A stretch of 64,000 nucleotides of DNA from Hyphomonas chukchiensis (GTDB lineage Bacteria > Pseudomonadota > Alphaproteobacteria > Caulobacterales > Hyphomonadaceae), in the NCBI RefSeq assembly GCF_000682695.1, contig NZ_AWFG01000096.1, forward strand, positions 59,705 to 123,704. Reading direction: 5' to 3'. The notes beneath the pieces were generated by a model. The model was not told the origin of the DNA. It did no database searches and was given only the letters and a program-made list of their open reading frames with translations. The position numbers and the translations under genes are program-made. Each line of letters starts with the position of its first letter. Position 1 is the first letter of the stretch. Positions 35,217 through 45,379 of the stretch are shown here, one piece after another.

Positions 35217-36590
35217 TCAGCTCACCGAAACGGTCTTCCGGTTCACGAAGGCCTTGATGCCATCCGCCGCGAGTTCGCGGCCATAGCCTGACTGTTTCAC
35301 GCCGCCGAAGGGGAGGCGCGGGTCGGAGGCGACGAGCGCGTTGACGAAGGTCGAGCCTGCCTGCAGGTCGCGCACGGCTTCCTCGATCTCGGCCTCATCC
35401 TGCGTGAAGAGCGCCGAGCCGAGCCCAAAATCGCTGTGATTGGCCTTGAGGATCGCTTCCGGCAGGCTGTCGACGCGCCAGAGATTGGCCGCGGGCCCGA
35501 ACATTTCCTCGTCCGACCCCGGCGTGCCGCGCGGCGCTTCGGAGAGGACTTGCGGGGCAAACCACCAGCCCTTGTCGTCCACGTCGGCCGGCTTGCTGAT
35601 CAGTTGCGCGCCGCCCTTCAGCGTCGCCTCCACCTGGCTCGCCAGATCATCCCGGATGCTCTTGGTCGCCAGCGGCCCGATATCGGTCGTGTCCAGCATC
35701 GGATCCCCGACGCGCAGCGCCTCGACCTGTTTCACGAAGTCCCGCGTGAAGGCGTCATAGATATCGGCGTGCACGAAGAAACGCTTCGCCGCGATGCAGG
35801 ACTGGCCATTATTCTTGTTGCGCGATTTCACGGCGGTATCGACTGCCTTGGCAATATCCGCCGACGGCATGACGATGAACGCGTCCGATCCGCCGAGTTC
35901 CAGCAGCGAGGGCTTCAGCTCCTCGCCTGCAATGCTGGCCACGCTGCGCCCGGCGGGGCCTGAACCGGTCAGCGTCACGGCCTTGACCCGCGAGTCGCGG
36001 ATGACGCCTTCAATCGCTTTCGATCCGATCAGCAGCGTCTGGAAACAGCCTTCCGGAAAGCCCGCCTCGCGGAACACTTTCTCAATATTGAGGGCCGAGC
36101 CCCACACATTCGATGCATGTTTCAACAGGCCCACATTGCCCGCCATCAGCGTCGGCGCGGCAAAGCGGAAGACCTGCCAGAACGGGTAGTTCCACGGCAT
36201 CACGGCCAGAACCGGGCCGATGGGCAGGTTGCGGACATAGGATCGCTTCGCCTCGGTCTGGATCGTCTCATCCTTCAGATAGGCCTCCGCATGGTCGGCA
36301 TAGTGGCGGCAGACGAGCGCGCACTTCTCCACTTCGGCCACAGCCTCGCGCAGGGGTTTGCCCATTTCCATGGTCATGGTGCGGGCAAAGGCATCTTTTC
36401 TGGCGTCGAGAATGTCGGCGGCCTTGTGCATCAGGCGGGAGCGTTCGGTGAAGCTGGAGAGGCGCCAGGTCTGGAACCGGTCGTCCGCCCGCTCGATCGC
36501 CGCATCGACATTTGCGCTGCCATGGGGGGTAAAGGTCTGAAGCACGTCTCCGGTGGCGGGGTTGATCGATGTGACAACGGGTTTGCTCAT
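35217..36590 (-). CDS. succinate-semialdehyde dehydrogenase, NAD(P)+
   Basis: A 457-residue aldehyde dehydrogenase that probably oxidises succinate semialdehyde to succinate (Sad/GabD-type short form). It has an N-terminal Rossmann NAD(P) domain (PIGPVLAVMPWNYPFWQVFR; GSGPAGRSVAS), the catalytic glutamate in LLELGGSDAF and the nucleophilic cysteine in NNGQSCIAAKRF. The length is that of the shorter SSADH group (about 455-460). There are no neighbouring gab genes, so the substrate is inferred from family similarity. It is divergent from rsmE, with 51 bases between starts. Confidence 0.87.
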   Translation of the reverse strand: MSKPVVTSINPATGDVLQTFTPHGSANVDAAIERADDRFQTWRLSSFTERSRLMHKAADILDARKDAFARTMTMEMGKPLREAVAEVEKCALVCRHYADHAEAYLKDETIQTEAKRSYVRNLPIGPVLAVMPWNYPFWQVFRFAAPTLMAGNVGLLKHASNVWGSALNIEKVFREAGFPEGCFQTLLIGSKAIEGVIRDSRVKAVTLTGSGPAGRSVASIAGEELKPSLLELGGSDAFIVMPSADIAKAVDTAVKSRNKNNGQSCIAAKRFFVHADIYDAFTRDFVKQVEALRVGDPMLDTTDIGPLATKSIRDDLASQVEATLKGGAQLISKPADVDDKGWWFAPQVLSEAPRGTPGSDEEMFGPAANLWRVDSLPEAILKANHSDFGLGSALFTQDEAEIEEAVRDLQAGSTFVNALVASDPRLPFGGVKQSGYGRELAADGIKAFVNRKTVSVS

Positions 36591-36641
36591 GAGACAGTCC
36601 TTCGGCTTAACTTCAATTCTATATAGGCATATAGGACGCCC

Positions 36642-37415
36642 ATGAGTTCCATGCCTCGCCTATTCGTGAACAGTGATCTTGTCGCAGGCAATGCCTTCGA
36701 GCTCGACGAGGAGCAGGCAAAATACCTGACCCGCGTCATGCGACTCGGCGTGGGAGACGCCGCCCGTGTGTTCAATGGCCGTGACGGCGAATGGCGCGCC
36801 GAGATCAGCGCCGTGGCTGGCCGCCGCGCCGAGATGACCCCCGCCGAGCAGCTGCGCGAGCAGCCGGCACAGGCCAGGGCGCCGCTGACGCTGCTCTTTG
36901 CGCCGGTCAAGAAATCGGAGACCGACTTCATCGTCGAGAAAGCGACCGAGCTGGGCGCCGGCTTCATCCAGCCCGTCATCACCGAGCGCACCCAGTCGCG
37001 CACCGTGCGCCTCGACCGGTTCGAAAAGATCGCGCTGGAGGCCGCCGAGCAGACCGAACGGCTGGACGTGCCGCTCCTCGCCGATGCCTTGGGTCTCGAC
37101 GCGGCCCTGGAGGCGCTGCCGGCCGGGACAGTGCTGATCTTCTGTGACGAGGCTGGCGATGAGGCAGATGCCCCCTGGGGTGGCCAGTCGGGGCGTGCCG
37201 AGCCGATGGTGCAGGTGCTGGAAGGCCTGAAAGGGCAGGCGGCCGCCATCCTGATCGGGCCCGAAGGCGGTTTCAGCCCGGCGGAGCGCGGTTTCCTGCG
37301 GGCCCGCGAAGGCACCCACCCCGTCAGTCTCGGCCCGCGCATATTGCGTGCGGAAACGGCGGCCGTGGCGGCGATGACCCTGTGGCAGGCGATCTGCGGC
37401 GATTGGGGAAATTAA
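36642..37415 (+). CDS. rsmE: 16S rRNA (uracil-1498-N3)-methyltransferase
   Basis: A SAM-dependent SPOUT methyltransferase that modifies U1498 of 16S rRNA. 257 residues: an N-terminal PUA-like RNA-binding part (PRLFVNSDL, VMRLGVGDAARVFNGRDGEW) and a C-terminal knotted domain with FAPVKKSETDFIVEKATELG, IGPEGGFSPAERGFL and SLGPRILRAETAAVAAM. All family signatures are intact. The closing stop is followed 6 bases later by a convergent gene. Confidence 0.93.
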   Translation: MSSMPRLFVNSDLVAGNAFELDEEQAKYLTRVMRLGVGDAARVFNGRDGEWRAEISAVAGRRAEMTPAEQLREQPAQARAPLTLLFAPVKKSETDFIVEKATELGAGFIQPVITERTQSRTVRLDRFEKIALEAAEQTERLDVPLLADALGLDAALEALPAGTVLIFCDEAGDEADAPWGGQSGRAEPMVQVLEGLKGQAAAILIGPEGGFSPAERGFLRAREGTHPVSLGPRILRAETAAVAAMTLWQAICGDWGN

Positions 37416-37421
37416 ACCCCG

Positions 37422-38054
37422 TTAGAAAGACCAGCGCTTCAGCGGGGTCGGCACGCCGTCCACCCAGCGGCGCTTCCAGTCGAGCACGACGCCGACGCGG
37501 TGGTCGATCTTGCCGTCCCAGTGCGGCTTGAGGCCGACCGCGACCAGCAGGTCGAACAATTCCTGCGCAATCGCGATATGGGCCGCGTCATGCTCGGAAT
37601 GGGCCGCGCCATAGCTGAAATAGAGCCCATGGCCCTCGACGGCGCTTTCCGTGTCCTGCTGGTGGAAGAAGACATAACCGCGGGCAACCTGGCCGAGGGC
37701 CTCGTAGTCCTCGATCTCGGCGCCGATCTCGGCGGCCCCGCAATTGCCGCAACAGGTGAAGTTGGCCCGCGCGACCACGCCATTGTCTTCAAGCGTGTCC
37801 ATGGCCAGCTCCAGCCGGTCATAATCGGTCAGCACAGGCCAGGAATCCTGCTCGTCGACCAGCGTCTGCGCAGCCCCGATGAGGGCATTGCGCACCTCGA
37901 TCCGGCGGTCGCGTTCCGACATCGGGGTCTCGAAGTCTTCGGTGAGTTCGTAGAGGATTTCCTCGATCTCATCGGCTTCTTCATAGCCTCCGCGGACGTG
38001 GATTCTGGCCCACATCTTCAGGTCGTCGCGCTCGTCTGCCTTCAGCTTGGTCAC
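37422..38054 (-). CDS. DUF6891-like hypothetical protein
   Basis: A 210-residue acidic, soluble protein. It contains the motif FTCCGNCGAAEIG (about 105-117), two close cysteine pairs that may bind a metal, and AHIAIAQELFDLLVAVGLKPHWDG near the end. These match proteins annotated as DUF6891, whose role is unknown. It is encoded between rsmE (convergent) and gshA (divergent). Confidence 0.7.
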   Translation of the reverse strand: MTKLKADERDDLKMWARIHVRGGYEEADEIEEILYELTEDFETPMSERDRRIEVRNALIGAAQTLVDEQDSWPVLTDYDRLELAMDTLEDNGVVARANFTCCGNCGAAEIGAEIEDYEALGQVARGYVFFHQQDTESAVEGHGLYFSYGAAHSEHDAAHIAIAQELFDLLVAVGLKPHWDGKIDHRVGVVLDWKRRWVDGVPTPLKRWSF

Positions 38055-38157
38055 TTATGCCCCTTAGACTCTCTCTTCAAAGGATAGAATAACCCGGTTG
38101 GCGTCGGGATGAAACATACCTATGTGCACTTCCATCGCCGATTTATGGGAGGCCGAG

Positions 38158-39537
38158 ATGACCACACCGACCGCGGACATCGACGAGTCCTCCGCACGTA
38201 TCGAATCCAAGACCGAACTGGTCGAGTACCTTGACGCCGGGTCAAAGCCCCGTGCGGACTGGCGTATCGGCACCGAACACGAGAAATTCGGCTTCACCAC
38301 AGCCGACCTGCGGCCGCTTCCGTATGAGGGCAAGGCGTCTATCCGTGCCATGCTGGAAGGCCTGCGCGACACTTTTGGCTGGGAGTCCATTATTGAGGGG
38401 GGGCACCTCATTGGCCTCAAAAAGGACGGGGCGAGCGTCTCGCTGGAGCCCGGCGGCCAGTTTGAACTGTCAGGCGCGCCGCTGCAGACCATCCACCAGA
38501 CCTGTAATGAGGTCGGCAGCCACCTCGAGGAGGTCCGCCAGATTGCCGAGCCGCTCGGCATTGCCTTCCTGGGCACAGGCGCGAGCCCGCTCTGGAGTCT
38601 CGCCGAGACGCCGGTAATGCCCAAGGGCCGCTACCGCATCATGACGGAATACATGGACAAGGTGGGCCGCCTCGGCCGCCAGATGATGTTCCGCACCTGC
38701 ACCGTACAGACCAATCTCGATTTCGGCTCGGAAGCCGACATGGTGAAGAAATTCCGTGTCTCGCTGGCGCTTCAGCCGCTTGGTACGGCGCTTTTCGCCA
38801 ATTCGCCCTTCCTTGACGGACGGCCGAACGGCTTCCTCTCCTACCGCTCGCAGATCTGGACCGACACGGACCCGGACCGAACGGGCATGCTGCCCTTCGT
38901 GTTCGATCAGGGCTTCGGCTTTGAGCAATATGTCGATTATGCGCTGGATGTGCCGATGTATTTCGTGCGCCGTCAGGGTAAGTATCTCGATGCCAGCGGG
39001 CTCAGCTTCCGCGACTTCATGGCGGGCAAGCTGCCCATCCTGCCGGGCGAACTGCCCGCCATGGGCGACTTCGAAGACCATCTTTCAACGATTTTCCCGG
39101 AAGTGCGCCTAAAGCGCTTCCTCGAAATGCGCGGGTCCGATGCCGGTCCGTGGAGCCGCCTCTGCGCCTTCTCCGCCTTCTGGACGGGGCTGCTCTATTG
39201 CGACCAGTGCCTCGATGCCGCCTGGGATCTGGTCAAGAACTGGACCGATGCCGAGCGCGAATGCATGCGTCAGGGCGTTCGCACGCTTGGCCTGCGGACG
39301 CCTGTGCCCGGCGGCGGCTCGATGCAGGATCTTGCCAAGCAGGTGCTGGAGCTCTCGCGGCAGGGCCTGCGCAACCGCGCCAACCTGTCCACGTCCGGGG
39401 ATGACGAGACCGGTTACCTCACTGAACTCGACGACATCGCCAAGACAGGCCTCACACCCGCCGACCGGCTCCTCGCCCGCTATCACGGCCCCTGGAACCG
39501 CGACGTGCGCCCTATTTTCACAGAAGAGGCCTATTAG
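38158..39537 (+). CDS. gshA: glutamate-cysteine ligase (plant/alphaproteobacterial type)
   Basis: It catalyses the first step of glutathione synthesis, joining glutamate and cysteine with ATP. The 459-residue chain belongs to the GCS2 group found in plants and alphaproteobacteria: RIGTEHEKFGF near residue 37, SLEPGGQFELSGAPLQT, PKGRYRIMTEYM and FRTCTVQTNLDF. The start at 38158 is set by GGGAGG five bases upstream; an ATG-less extension to 38122 is not supported. GshB is not in the window, but a YghU-type glutathione enzyme lies at 62249. Confidence 0.92.
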   Translation: MTTPTADIDESSARIESKTELVEYLDAGSKPRADWRIGTEHEKFGFTTADLRPLPYEGKASIRAMLEGLRDTFGWESIIEGGHLIGLKKDGASVSLEPGGQFELSGAPLQTIHQTCNEVGSHLEEVRQIAEPLGIAFLGTGASPLWSLAETPVMPKGRYRIMTEYMDKVGRLGRQMMFRTCTVQTNLDFGSEADMVKKFRVSLALQPLGTALFANSPFLDGRPNGFLSYRSQIWTDTDPDRTGMLPFVFDQGFGFEQYVDYALDVPMYFVRRQGKYLDASGLSFRDFMAGKLPILPGELPAMGDFEDHLSTIFPEVRLKRFLEMRGSDAGPWSRLCAFSAFWTGLLYCDQCLDAAWDLVKNWTDAERECMRQGVRTLGLRTPVPGGGSMQDLAKQVLELSRQGLRNRANLSTSGDDETGYLTELDDIAKTGLTPADRLLARYHGPWNRDVRPIFTEEAY

Positions 39538-39646
39538 GGGCACGCTTTTCCCTCTCAGCTTCCTGAAAAAGCAGAAAATGCCTTGAGCCATGCGCCAGAG
39601 CAGGCTCAATATGCGAAATTCAGGGAAGCTGACGGGAGAGCGCTGC

Positions 39647-41245
39647 GTGACAGACAATTCGATGGCCGACGGGCAGGATTACGACAAGACATTTCTGGGG
39701 CATCCGAGAGGCCTATACGTCCTCTTCTTCACAGAGATGTGGGAGCGCTTCTCCTATTACGGCATGCGGGCATTGCTGGTCCTCTATCTGACCAAGCACT
39801 TCCTGTTCGACCGTGAAGCCGCCTACGGCCTCTACGGCGCCTATACGACGCTCGTCTATATCACGCCGGTGATCGGCGGATTTCTCGCAGACAGGTATCT
39901 CGGCGCGCGCAAGGCCGTCACCATCGGGGCGATCTTCCTCGTGCTCGGGCACCTCGGCATGGCGATTGAGGGCGACCCGGTCGCCGCCGGTGAGACAGCC
40001 GATCCCGGCGTGCTCAACATCTTTTATCTCAGCCTTGCGCTGATCATCGTCGGCGTCGGCTTCCTCAAGGCCAACATCTCGACGATTGTCGGTTCGCTTT
40101 ATCCCAAGACGGATGCACGGCGCGATTCCGCCTTCACCATCTTCTATGTCGGCATCAACACAGGCGCCTTCCTCGGCGCGCTGATCGCCGGCTATCTCGG
40201 CGAAGTCTATGGCTGGGCCTACGGGTTTGGCGCGGCGGGTGTCGGCATGCTGCTGGGCCTTGTCGTGTTCGTCTGGGGCAGGCCCGCGCTCAAGGGGGCA
40301 GGGGAGCCGAGCAATCCTGCGCTGCTGGCAGACAAGATCATCGGTCCGCTCAGCCGGGAACATACGATCTGGGCTGGCGCGCTCGTGACCACGCTGATCG
40401 TCTGGTTCCTCGTCCGCAGCCAGGGCGCGGTCAACCTGCTGCTCCTGGCCTCCATGATCGTGACCTACCTGTTCATCGTCTGGCGCGCGGTGGCAAAGCT
40501 CAATCCGCACCAGCGGAACCGGATCATCGTGGCGCTTGTCCTCATCTCCACCAACGTCCTCTTCTGGGGTCTGTTCGAACAGGCAGGCTCGTCACTGAAC
40601 ATCTTCACGGATGAGCATGTCGACCGGAACCTGCTCGGCTGGGAAGTGCCCGCCTCGATGTTCCAGTCGATCAACGCGCTTTACATCATGACGCTCGGTC
40701 CTGTTTTCGCCGGGCTCTGGATCTGGCTCAGCAAGAAGGGCTGGGAGCCAAGTGCGCCGATGAAGTTCGCTCTGGCGCTGATGCAGCTCGGTCTCGGCTT
40801 CCTCGTGCTGGTCTTCGGCGCAGCCGGTGACGGCCTGACGCCGGTTATCTTCATCTTCCTGATCTACCTGCTGCACACCACCGGCGAGCTTTGCATGAGC
40901 CCGGTCGGCCTGTCGGCCATGACGCGTCTGTCGGTGACCTCCATGGTCGGCCTGATGATGGGCGCGTGGTTCCTGGCGTCGGGCGCCGGTAACGCGGTTG
41001 CGGCCCTGATCGCGCAGGCGACGGCTTCCGGCGGTGAAGGTGTCGGGCAGGTGCTCGGCGTCTATACAAAGGTCGGCTGGGTCGCCATCGGCGTGGGCGT
41101 GCTGTTTGCCATCGCCTCGCCCTTCCTGACCAAGATGATGCATCTTGAGACGCTTGAGGCAGACGACCTGTCCGAAGACGTCGCAACGGTCGATACGTTC
41201 GGCTCGAACACGGATCCGGGCGCACCGGACAAGACCCTCGGCTAA
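39647..41245 (+). CDS. POT family proton-dependent oligopeptide transporter
   Basis: A 532-residue inner-membrane symporter with 12-14 helices that imports di- and tripeptides with protons. The signature in helix 1 reads LFFTEMWERFSYYGMRALLV (the ExxERFxYYG motif), and the second POT motif FYVGINTGAFLGALIAGYLGE is present. The GTG at 39647 is preferred for its GGGAG site eight bases upstream; ATG codons at 39590 and 39614 have none. The C-terminal tail is acidic and soluble. It ends at a strong bidirectional terminator. Confidence 0.9.
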   Translation: MTDNSMADGQDYDKTFLGHPRGLYVLFFTEMWERFSYYGMRALLVLYLTKHFLFDREAAYGLYGAYTTLVYITPVIGGFLADRYLGARKAVTIGAIFLVLGHLGMAIEGDPVAAGETADPGVLNIFYLSLALIIVGVGFLKANISTIVGSLYPKTDARRDSAFTIFYVGINTGAFLGALIAGYLGEVYGWAYGFGAAGVGMLLGLVVFVWGRPALKGAGEPSNPALLADKIIGPLSREHTIWAGALVTTLIVWFLVRSQGAVNLLLLASMIVTYLFIVWRAVAKLNPHQRNRIIVALVLISTNVLFWGLFEQAGSSLNIFTDEHVDRNLLGWEVPASMFQSINALYIMTLGPVFAGLWIWLSKKGWEPSAPMKFALALMQLGLGFLVLVFGAAGDGLTPVIFIFLIYLLHTTGELCMSPVGLSAMTRLSVTSMVGLMMGAWFLASGAGNAVAALIAQATASGGEGVGQVLGVYTKVGWVAIGVGVLFAIASPFLTKMMHLETLEADDLSEDVATVDTFGSNTDPGAPDKTLG

Positions 41246-41262
41246 CAGCCGGACAAGACAAA

Positions 41263-41292
41263 AGGGCGGCCCGCAAAGGCCGCCCTTTTTTT
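41263..41292. terminator. bidirectional rho-independent terminator
   Basis: Stem AGGGCGGCC/GGCCGCCCT (41263-41271 with 41278-41286), extendable by flanking A-T pairs, with CGCAAA loop and seven T residues to the right. Four A residues on the left give a T-tract for the leftward rhodanese transcript. Confidence 0.88.
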
Positions 41293-41310
41293 ATTATGAG
41301 ATTGATATGT

Positions 41311-41742
41311 CTACCGGTCCGGCGGGTTGAACGGGTCTGTTGGCAGGCCGCGCTTGATCCAGCCGTCGCCCGCGCCGAGATGGCCGGCCATGCCTTCAGT
41401 GATGTTGAACACGTGACCAAAGCCTTCGGAGACCAGTTTCTGCGCTGCAGAGGTCGAGCGCGTGCCGGACTTGCAGATCACGGCGACAGGCTGGTCCAGG
41501 TCACCGAGAACGGCTCCGCGTGCCCTTGCGACGAAATCGGTATCCTGCAGCGTGGCGCCCACGCTGTCGCGCGGCATGCCGGTCATCGCCCATTCCGACG
41601 GCGTGCGCACGTCGATCAGCACAAGCTCGCCCTTCTGGGACATCTGATAGGCCGTATCGGCCGATAGTGTCTCGATATCCGCCATGGCCACACCGCCCAG
41701 GCCCATCGCCCCACAAGCCAATGCAAGGAATCTCAATCTCAT
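41311..41742 (-). CDS. exported rhodanese-like sulfurtransferase
   Basis: A 143-residue periplasmic single-domain rhodanese. The signal peptide (1-21, ending VAMA) precedes ELVLIDVRTPSEWAMTGMP and the active-site loop CKSGTRS with the persulfide-carrying cysteine. The CxSGxRS loop is normal for sulfurtransferases. The substrate in the periplasm is unknown. It lies downstream of tldD on the same strand, 122 bases apart, with no clear signal between. Confidence 0.87.
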   Translation of the reverse strand: MRLRFLALACGAMGLGGVAMADIETLSADTAYQMSQKGELVLIDVRTPSEWAMTGMPRDSVGATLQDTDFVARARGAVLGDLDQPVAVICKSGTRSTSAAQKLVSEGFGHVFNITEGMAGHLGAGDGWIKRGLPTDPFNPPDR

Positions 41743-41864
41743 TGCCGTATCTTACCCTCTACGCCGCAGGCCGGGATGCTTAACGAACCCGGCGCCCAAT
41801 GTGGCGATAAAGTGGCAAAACCCTCGCAGGGCCGCAAGAGTCAGCGTGAATCCTAACGCGAATT

Positions 41865-43268
41865 TTATCCGGCGCCGCCTACGGTCAGGGCACCGACCTT
41901 GAGCGTCGGCTGGCCGACGCCCACCGGAATGGACTGTCCGGCCTTGCCGCAGACGCCGACGCCGTCATCCATGGCGAAGTCGTTGCCGATCATGGAGACC
42001 TGCTGCAGCACGGTCGGCCCGTGGCCGATCAGCGTGGCATTCTTGACCGGCGCCACGACCTTGCCGTTCTCGACGAGATAGGCCTCGGTGCACTGGAACA
42101 CGAAATTGCCCGACGTGATGTCGACCTGGCCACCACCAAAATCGACCGCCCACAGGCCGCGCTTGATCGAGGAAACGATCTCGGCCGGGTCCTTGTCACC
42201 GCCCAGCATGACCGTGTTGGTCATCCGGGGCATGGTCTGGGCTTCATAGCTTTCGCGGCGGCCATTGCCGGTTGGTGCGACGCCCATCAGGCGGGCGTTC
42301 AGGCGGTCCTGCATGTAACCTTTCAGGATGCCGTCCTCGATCAGCACGGTGCGCTGGGTCGGCGTGCCCTCATCATCGAACGAGAGCGAACCGCGGCGGG
42401 CTTCGATCGAGCCGTCGTCGATCACGGTGACGCCCTTGGCGGCCACCTGTTCGCCGATCCGACCGGCATAGACGCTTGTGCCCTTGCGGTTGAAGTCACC
42501 TTCGAGGCCGTGGCCGACCGCTTCGTGCAGCAGCACGGCGGGCCAGCCTGGGCCGAGCACGACTTCCATCACGCCCGCAGGCGTGGGGATGGACTGAAGG
42601 TTCACCGACGCCTTGCCGAGCGCGCGGCGAACAAGGTCCTGCCAGCGGCCGGGCTGGATCCATTCGTCATAGGCCGCGCGGCCACCTGCGCCGGCGCTGG
42701 CCGATTCGCGGCGGCCATTCTCTTCCAGCGTCACGGAGACATTGAGGCGCACGAGAGGGCGCACATCGGAGAAGACAGCGCCATCGGGACGAATGATGTC
42801 GACTTCCCGGTGGCTGCCTGCGAGCGAGACGGAGACCTGCACGACGCGCGGGTCCAGCGCCCGTGTCCAGGCGTCGATCTCGGCGAGCAGGCCCGTCTTC
42901 GCCGTGAAATCAGGTGCCGAGGTCGGGTCGATGGGGGCATAAAGGCGGCGATTGGTTGGCTGGGGACCGTCAGCGAGGCGGCCGGAATAGCCGCGCTTGG
43001 CCTGCGATGCCGTCAGCGCGCCGCGCTTGATGGCGTCGAGGGAGAGTTCGGAGCCGTAGCCGCTGCCCTGCGCTTCGCCTGCCACGACCCGCAGGCCAAA
43101 GCCTTGGTCTGTGTCGAAGGCAGCCGATTTCAGGCGGCCATCGTCGAACATGAAACTTTCAGAGCGCGAGCGCTCGATGAAGAGGTCGCCGTCATCGCCG
43201 CCGGAGACAGCGTCAGACAGGATATCCGCAGCGCGGGCGATATCGAAGGGTAATTCGGTCTGGGTCAT
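41865..43268 (-). CDS. tldD: TldD metalloprotease subunit
   Basis: TldD forms a heterodimeric zinc protease with TldE/PmbA that trims unfolded peptides and matures some RiPPs. The 467-residue protein has the zinc motif in LLHEAVGHGLEGDF (HExxxH), the segment FNRKGTSVYAGRIGEQVA and the C-terminal GNFVFQCTEAYLVENG with the third ligand cysteine. The length is typical. The TldE partner is not in the window. Confidence 0.93.
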   Translation of the reverse strand: MTQTELPFDIARAADILSDAVSGGDDGDLFIERSRSESFMFDDGRLKSAAFDTDQGFGLRVVAGEAQGSGYGSELSLDAIKRGALTASQAKRGYSGRLADGPQPTNRRLYAPIDPTSAPDFTAKTGLLAEIDAWTRALDPRVVQVSVSLAGSHREVDIIRPDGAVFSDVRPLVRLNVSVTLEENGRRESASAGAGGRAAYDEWIQPGRWQDLVRRALGKASVNLQSIPTPAGVMEVVLGPGWPAVLLHEAVGHGLEGDFNRKGTSVYAGRIGEQVAAKGVTVIDDGSIEARRGSLSFDDEGTPTQRTVLIEDGILKGYMQDRLNARLMGVAPTGNGRRESYEAQTMPRMTNTVMLGGDKDPAEIVSSIKRGLWAVDFGGGQVDITSGNFVFQCTEAYLVENGKVVAPVKNATLIGHGPTVLQQVSMIGNDFAMDDGVGVCGKAGQSIPVGVGQPTLKVGALTVGGAG

Positions 43269-43316
43269 GCATCCTAGATGCGTGTGATTGGCCGCTGCAG
43301 CAAGTGCAAAGCCTGC

Positions 43317-44552
43317 TCAAGCCGTTTGCGGCTCGGCCTCGGGCTTGGAGTCGGACGACGCGGGTTTGTCTTTCGCGGCTGTTTCGGCCTCCTTCGTCAC
43401 CTTGCGTTTCGCGAGCGGCACGTCGCGGCGGAAGATGAATTTGAGGATGCGCCGGTCCGAGCGCGAGAGGTCATCCCTGTCGGCAAGGAACTTCCCGAAG
43501 CTGGCCATGCCGGGCACATTGTCGGACACGACTTTCATGGTCAGCAACATCGGTGTCGACAGCAGCATGCCCATGAACGACCAGAGCCAAGCCCAGAGGG
43601 CGAATGACACGAAGACCACAACAGCATTGAGCCGCAGGCGACGGCCCACCATCACAGGCGTCACGAACTGGCCCTCGAAGGATGTCAGCCCCCAATAGAT
43701 GAAGGCTGGCAGGAGAGCGGCTGATGCCGAATCGAATGTGACCAGCGCGACAATGAACGAGATGCCGACACCGGCCATCGCCCCGATATAGGGGATATAG
43801 TTCAGCAGGAATCCGGCGAGGCCGAAGAGGAGCGGATCCGGCATGCCCAGCGCCCACATAGCCAGGCCGATGGCAACGCCGAGCCCCATGTTGATGAGCG
43901 TGATCGTCAGCAGGTAGACCGATAGCTGGTTCTCGATCGCCCGGGCTATGGCGAGGGCGCGCCGTTTGTCCTTCAGCGTGGGCATGACCTGTACGAGCTT
44001 CTCATAGAACAGGTCACCCGAGGCGATCAGGAAGAAGGCGAGCGTCAGGCAGATGATGATTTGCCCTGTAACGATGGGCATCTTGTCGGTGAATCCGGCC
44101 ATGAAGCCGGGCTCGCGGATGGTGACCGTGTCCTTGGCGGGCTCCTTGGCAGCGATGTGCTCGATCTGCTCGGTGGCATCCATCACCGGCTGTACCGTGC
44201 CTGTGAGCTCCTTCAGCTTGTCGCCGGCATCCTCGATCATGTGCGGTGCGTCGGCGAGCCTGTCGCTCGCAGCGCCGGAAACGAAATAGCCCAGTGTTCC
44301 GATAAATCCGAGCAGGGCGAGGAGGATCAGCGCTGCCGAGACGCCGGAAGGGATCCCGACGCTGCCAAGTGCCCGCCGGACGGGGCTGAAGATCAGCGCC
44401 AGCATCATGGCGGTGACGATTGGTACAATAAGGCCCTGAGCCACGGTCAGTGTGCTCAGGGCCATGATCCAAAAAATACCAACGAGCGCCCAGCTATGCG
44501 TAGCGGGCGCTCGCTTCGTTTCATCCGTCGAGGCGGACGAGGGTGAGGTCAT
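43317..44552 (-). CDS. AI-2E family transporter (PerM/YdiK type)
   Basis: A 411-residue inner-membrane protein of the AI-2E/UPF0118 family with about eight helices. It shows the long soluble insertion (about 100-165) after the third helix and the conserved [29 protein letters not shown] near residue 310. Some members move autoinducer-2 or ions; the cargo here is unknown. The C-terminal 40 residues are Lys/Glu-rich. The start overlaps the upstream DUF1328 stop by 4 bases (ATGA), so the two are translationally coupled. Confidence 0.88.
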   Translation of the reverse strand: MTSPSSASTDETKRAPATHSWALVGIFWIMALSTLTVAQGLIVPIVTAMMLALIFSPVRRALGSVGIPSGVSAALILLALLGFIGTLGYFVSGAASDRLADAPHMIEDAGDKLKELTGTVQPVMDATEQIEHIAAKEPAKDTVTIREPGFMAGFTDKMPIVTGQIIICLTLAFFLIASGDLFYEKLVQVMPTLKDKRRALAIARAIENQLSVYLLTITLINMGLGVAIGLAMWALGMPDPLLFGLAGFLLNYIPYIGAMAGVGISFIVALVTFDSASAALLPAFIYWGLTSFEGQFVTPVMVGRRLRLNAVVVFVSFALWAWLWSFMGMLLSTPMLLTMKVVSDNVPGMASFGKFLADRDDLSRSDRRILKFIFRRDVPLAKRKVTKEAETAAKDKPASSDSKPEAEPQTA

Positions 44553-44713
44553 CCCCTACGCAGGCCGCCGAAAATCAGCGAGACAACGAACAGGACGATG
44601 AAGATCAGTGCCAGCAGTTTCGCGATGCCAGCCGCAGTGCCGGCAATGCCGCCAAAACCGAGAACTGCCGCGACAAGCGCGACGACGAGAAAGATGATAG
44701 CCCAGCGCAACAT
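44549..44713 (-). CDS. DUF1328 small membrane protein
   Basis: A 54-residue protein made of two hydrophobic helices ([40 protein letters not shown]), a match to the DUF1328/YtjA family. AAGGA precedes the ATG at 44713; the longer frame to 44776 lacks a site. It is the first gene of a two-gene unit with the AI-2E transporter. Confidence 0.87.
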   Translation of the reverse strand: MLRWAIIFLVVALVAAVLGFGGIAGTAAGIAKLLALIFIVLFVVSLIFGGLRRG

Positions 44714-44824
44714 GGTGTTTCCTTTTCCATTGTGAATTCTGAAAAGGGAAACGGCAGGTTGCCGGATTGGTTCCACGTCAGGTTTTAGAAAGCCCGAAAA
44801 TATCGCCTAAGCGCAGCCGGGCCT

Positions 44825-45379
44825 TCAGTTTGTCGAGATCTCGAAACGCGCCATTTGCTTGCGGGCCAGGTCTGATTCAGGATTCAGCTCATCAGCCGTC
44901 TTGAAGTCGAAATAGGCCCCCCGGATGTCACCCGTATTCTCCTTGGCGATCGCCCGATTGTAGAACGCCGCGTAGAGATCGTGTGAATTCAGTTCGATTG
45001 CCTTGTCGAGCGAGACCAGGGCCGAAGTGTAATCCTTGCGCAGGATATGCGCGGCACCTTCATTCAGGTAGGTCGCGCCTTCGTCGGGCCGCATCTGCTT
45101 GGCGATGTCATAGTCGGAAAGCGCGGCTTCGAGGCGGCCCGCGCGCATGCGGAGCACGCCGCGATTCGTATAGGTGGCGGCCTTGTTCGTGATATTCATC
45201 ACCTCGGCTTCGAGGGCCTTGGTGCAGATTTCCTCGCCTTCGCGTGCGGACACGCGCTGGTATTTGGCGGCTTCATAGCAGTCCTTGGATACGCCGCTGC
45301 CGAGAATGGCAACCTGGGCTGAAGCGAAGGGCGCTGTGAGCGAGAATGCAAGTGAAGCGAGTACATATAGTTTAACCAT
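44825..45379 (-). CDS. secreted TPR-repeat protein (paralogue of 8915-9484)
   Basis: A 184-residue exported protein: signal peptide MVKLYVLASLAFSLTAPFASA, then a cysteine pair (KDCYEAAKY, EEICTKAL) and three to four TPR units (about 65-175; TNRGVLRMRAGRLEAALSDYD is the second part of one). The plan, length and TNxGxxxMRxGxLxAA pattern match the TPR protein near 9 kb. AGGGAGA precedes the ATG at 45379. It is divergent from coxB, with 153 bases between starts. A role in envelope protein assembly is possible but unproven. Confidence 0.82.
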   Translation of the reverse strand: MVKLYVLASLAFSLTAPFASAQVAILGSGVSKDCYEAAKYQRVSAREGEEICTKALEAEVMNITNKAATYTNRGVLRMRAGRLEAALSDYDIAKQMRPDEGATYLNEGAAHILRKDYTSALVSLDKAIELNSHDLYAAFYNRAIAKENTGDIRGAYFDFKTADELNPESDLARKQMARFEISTN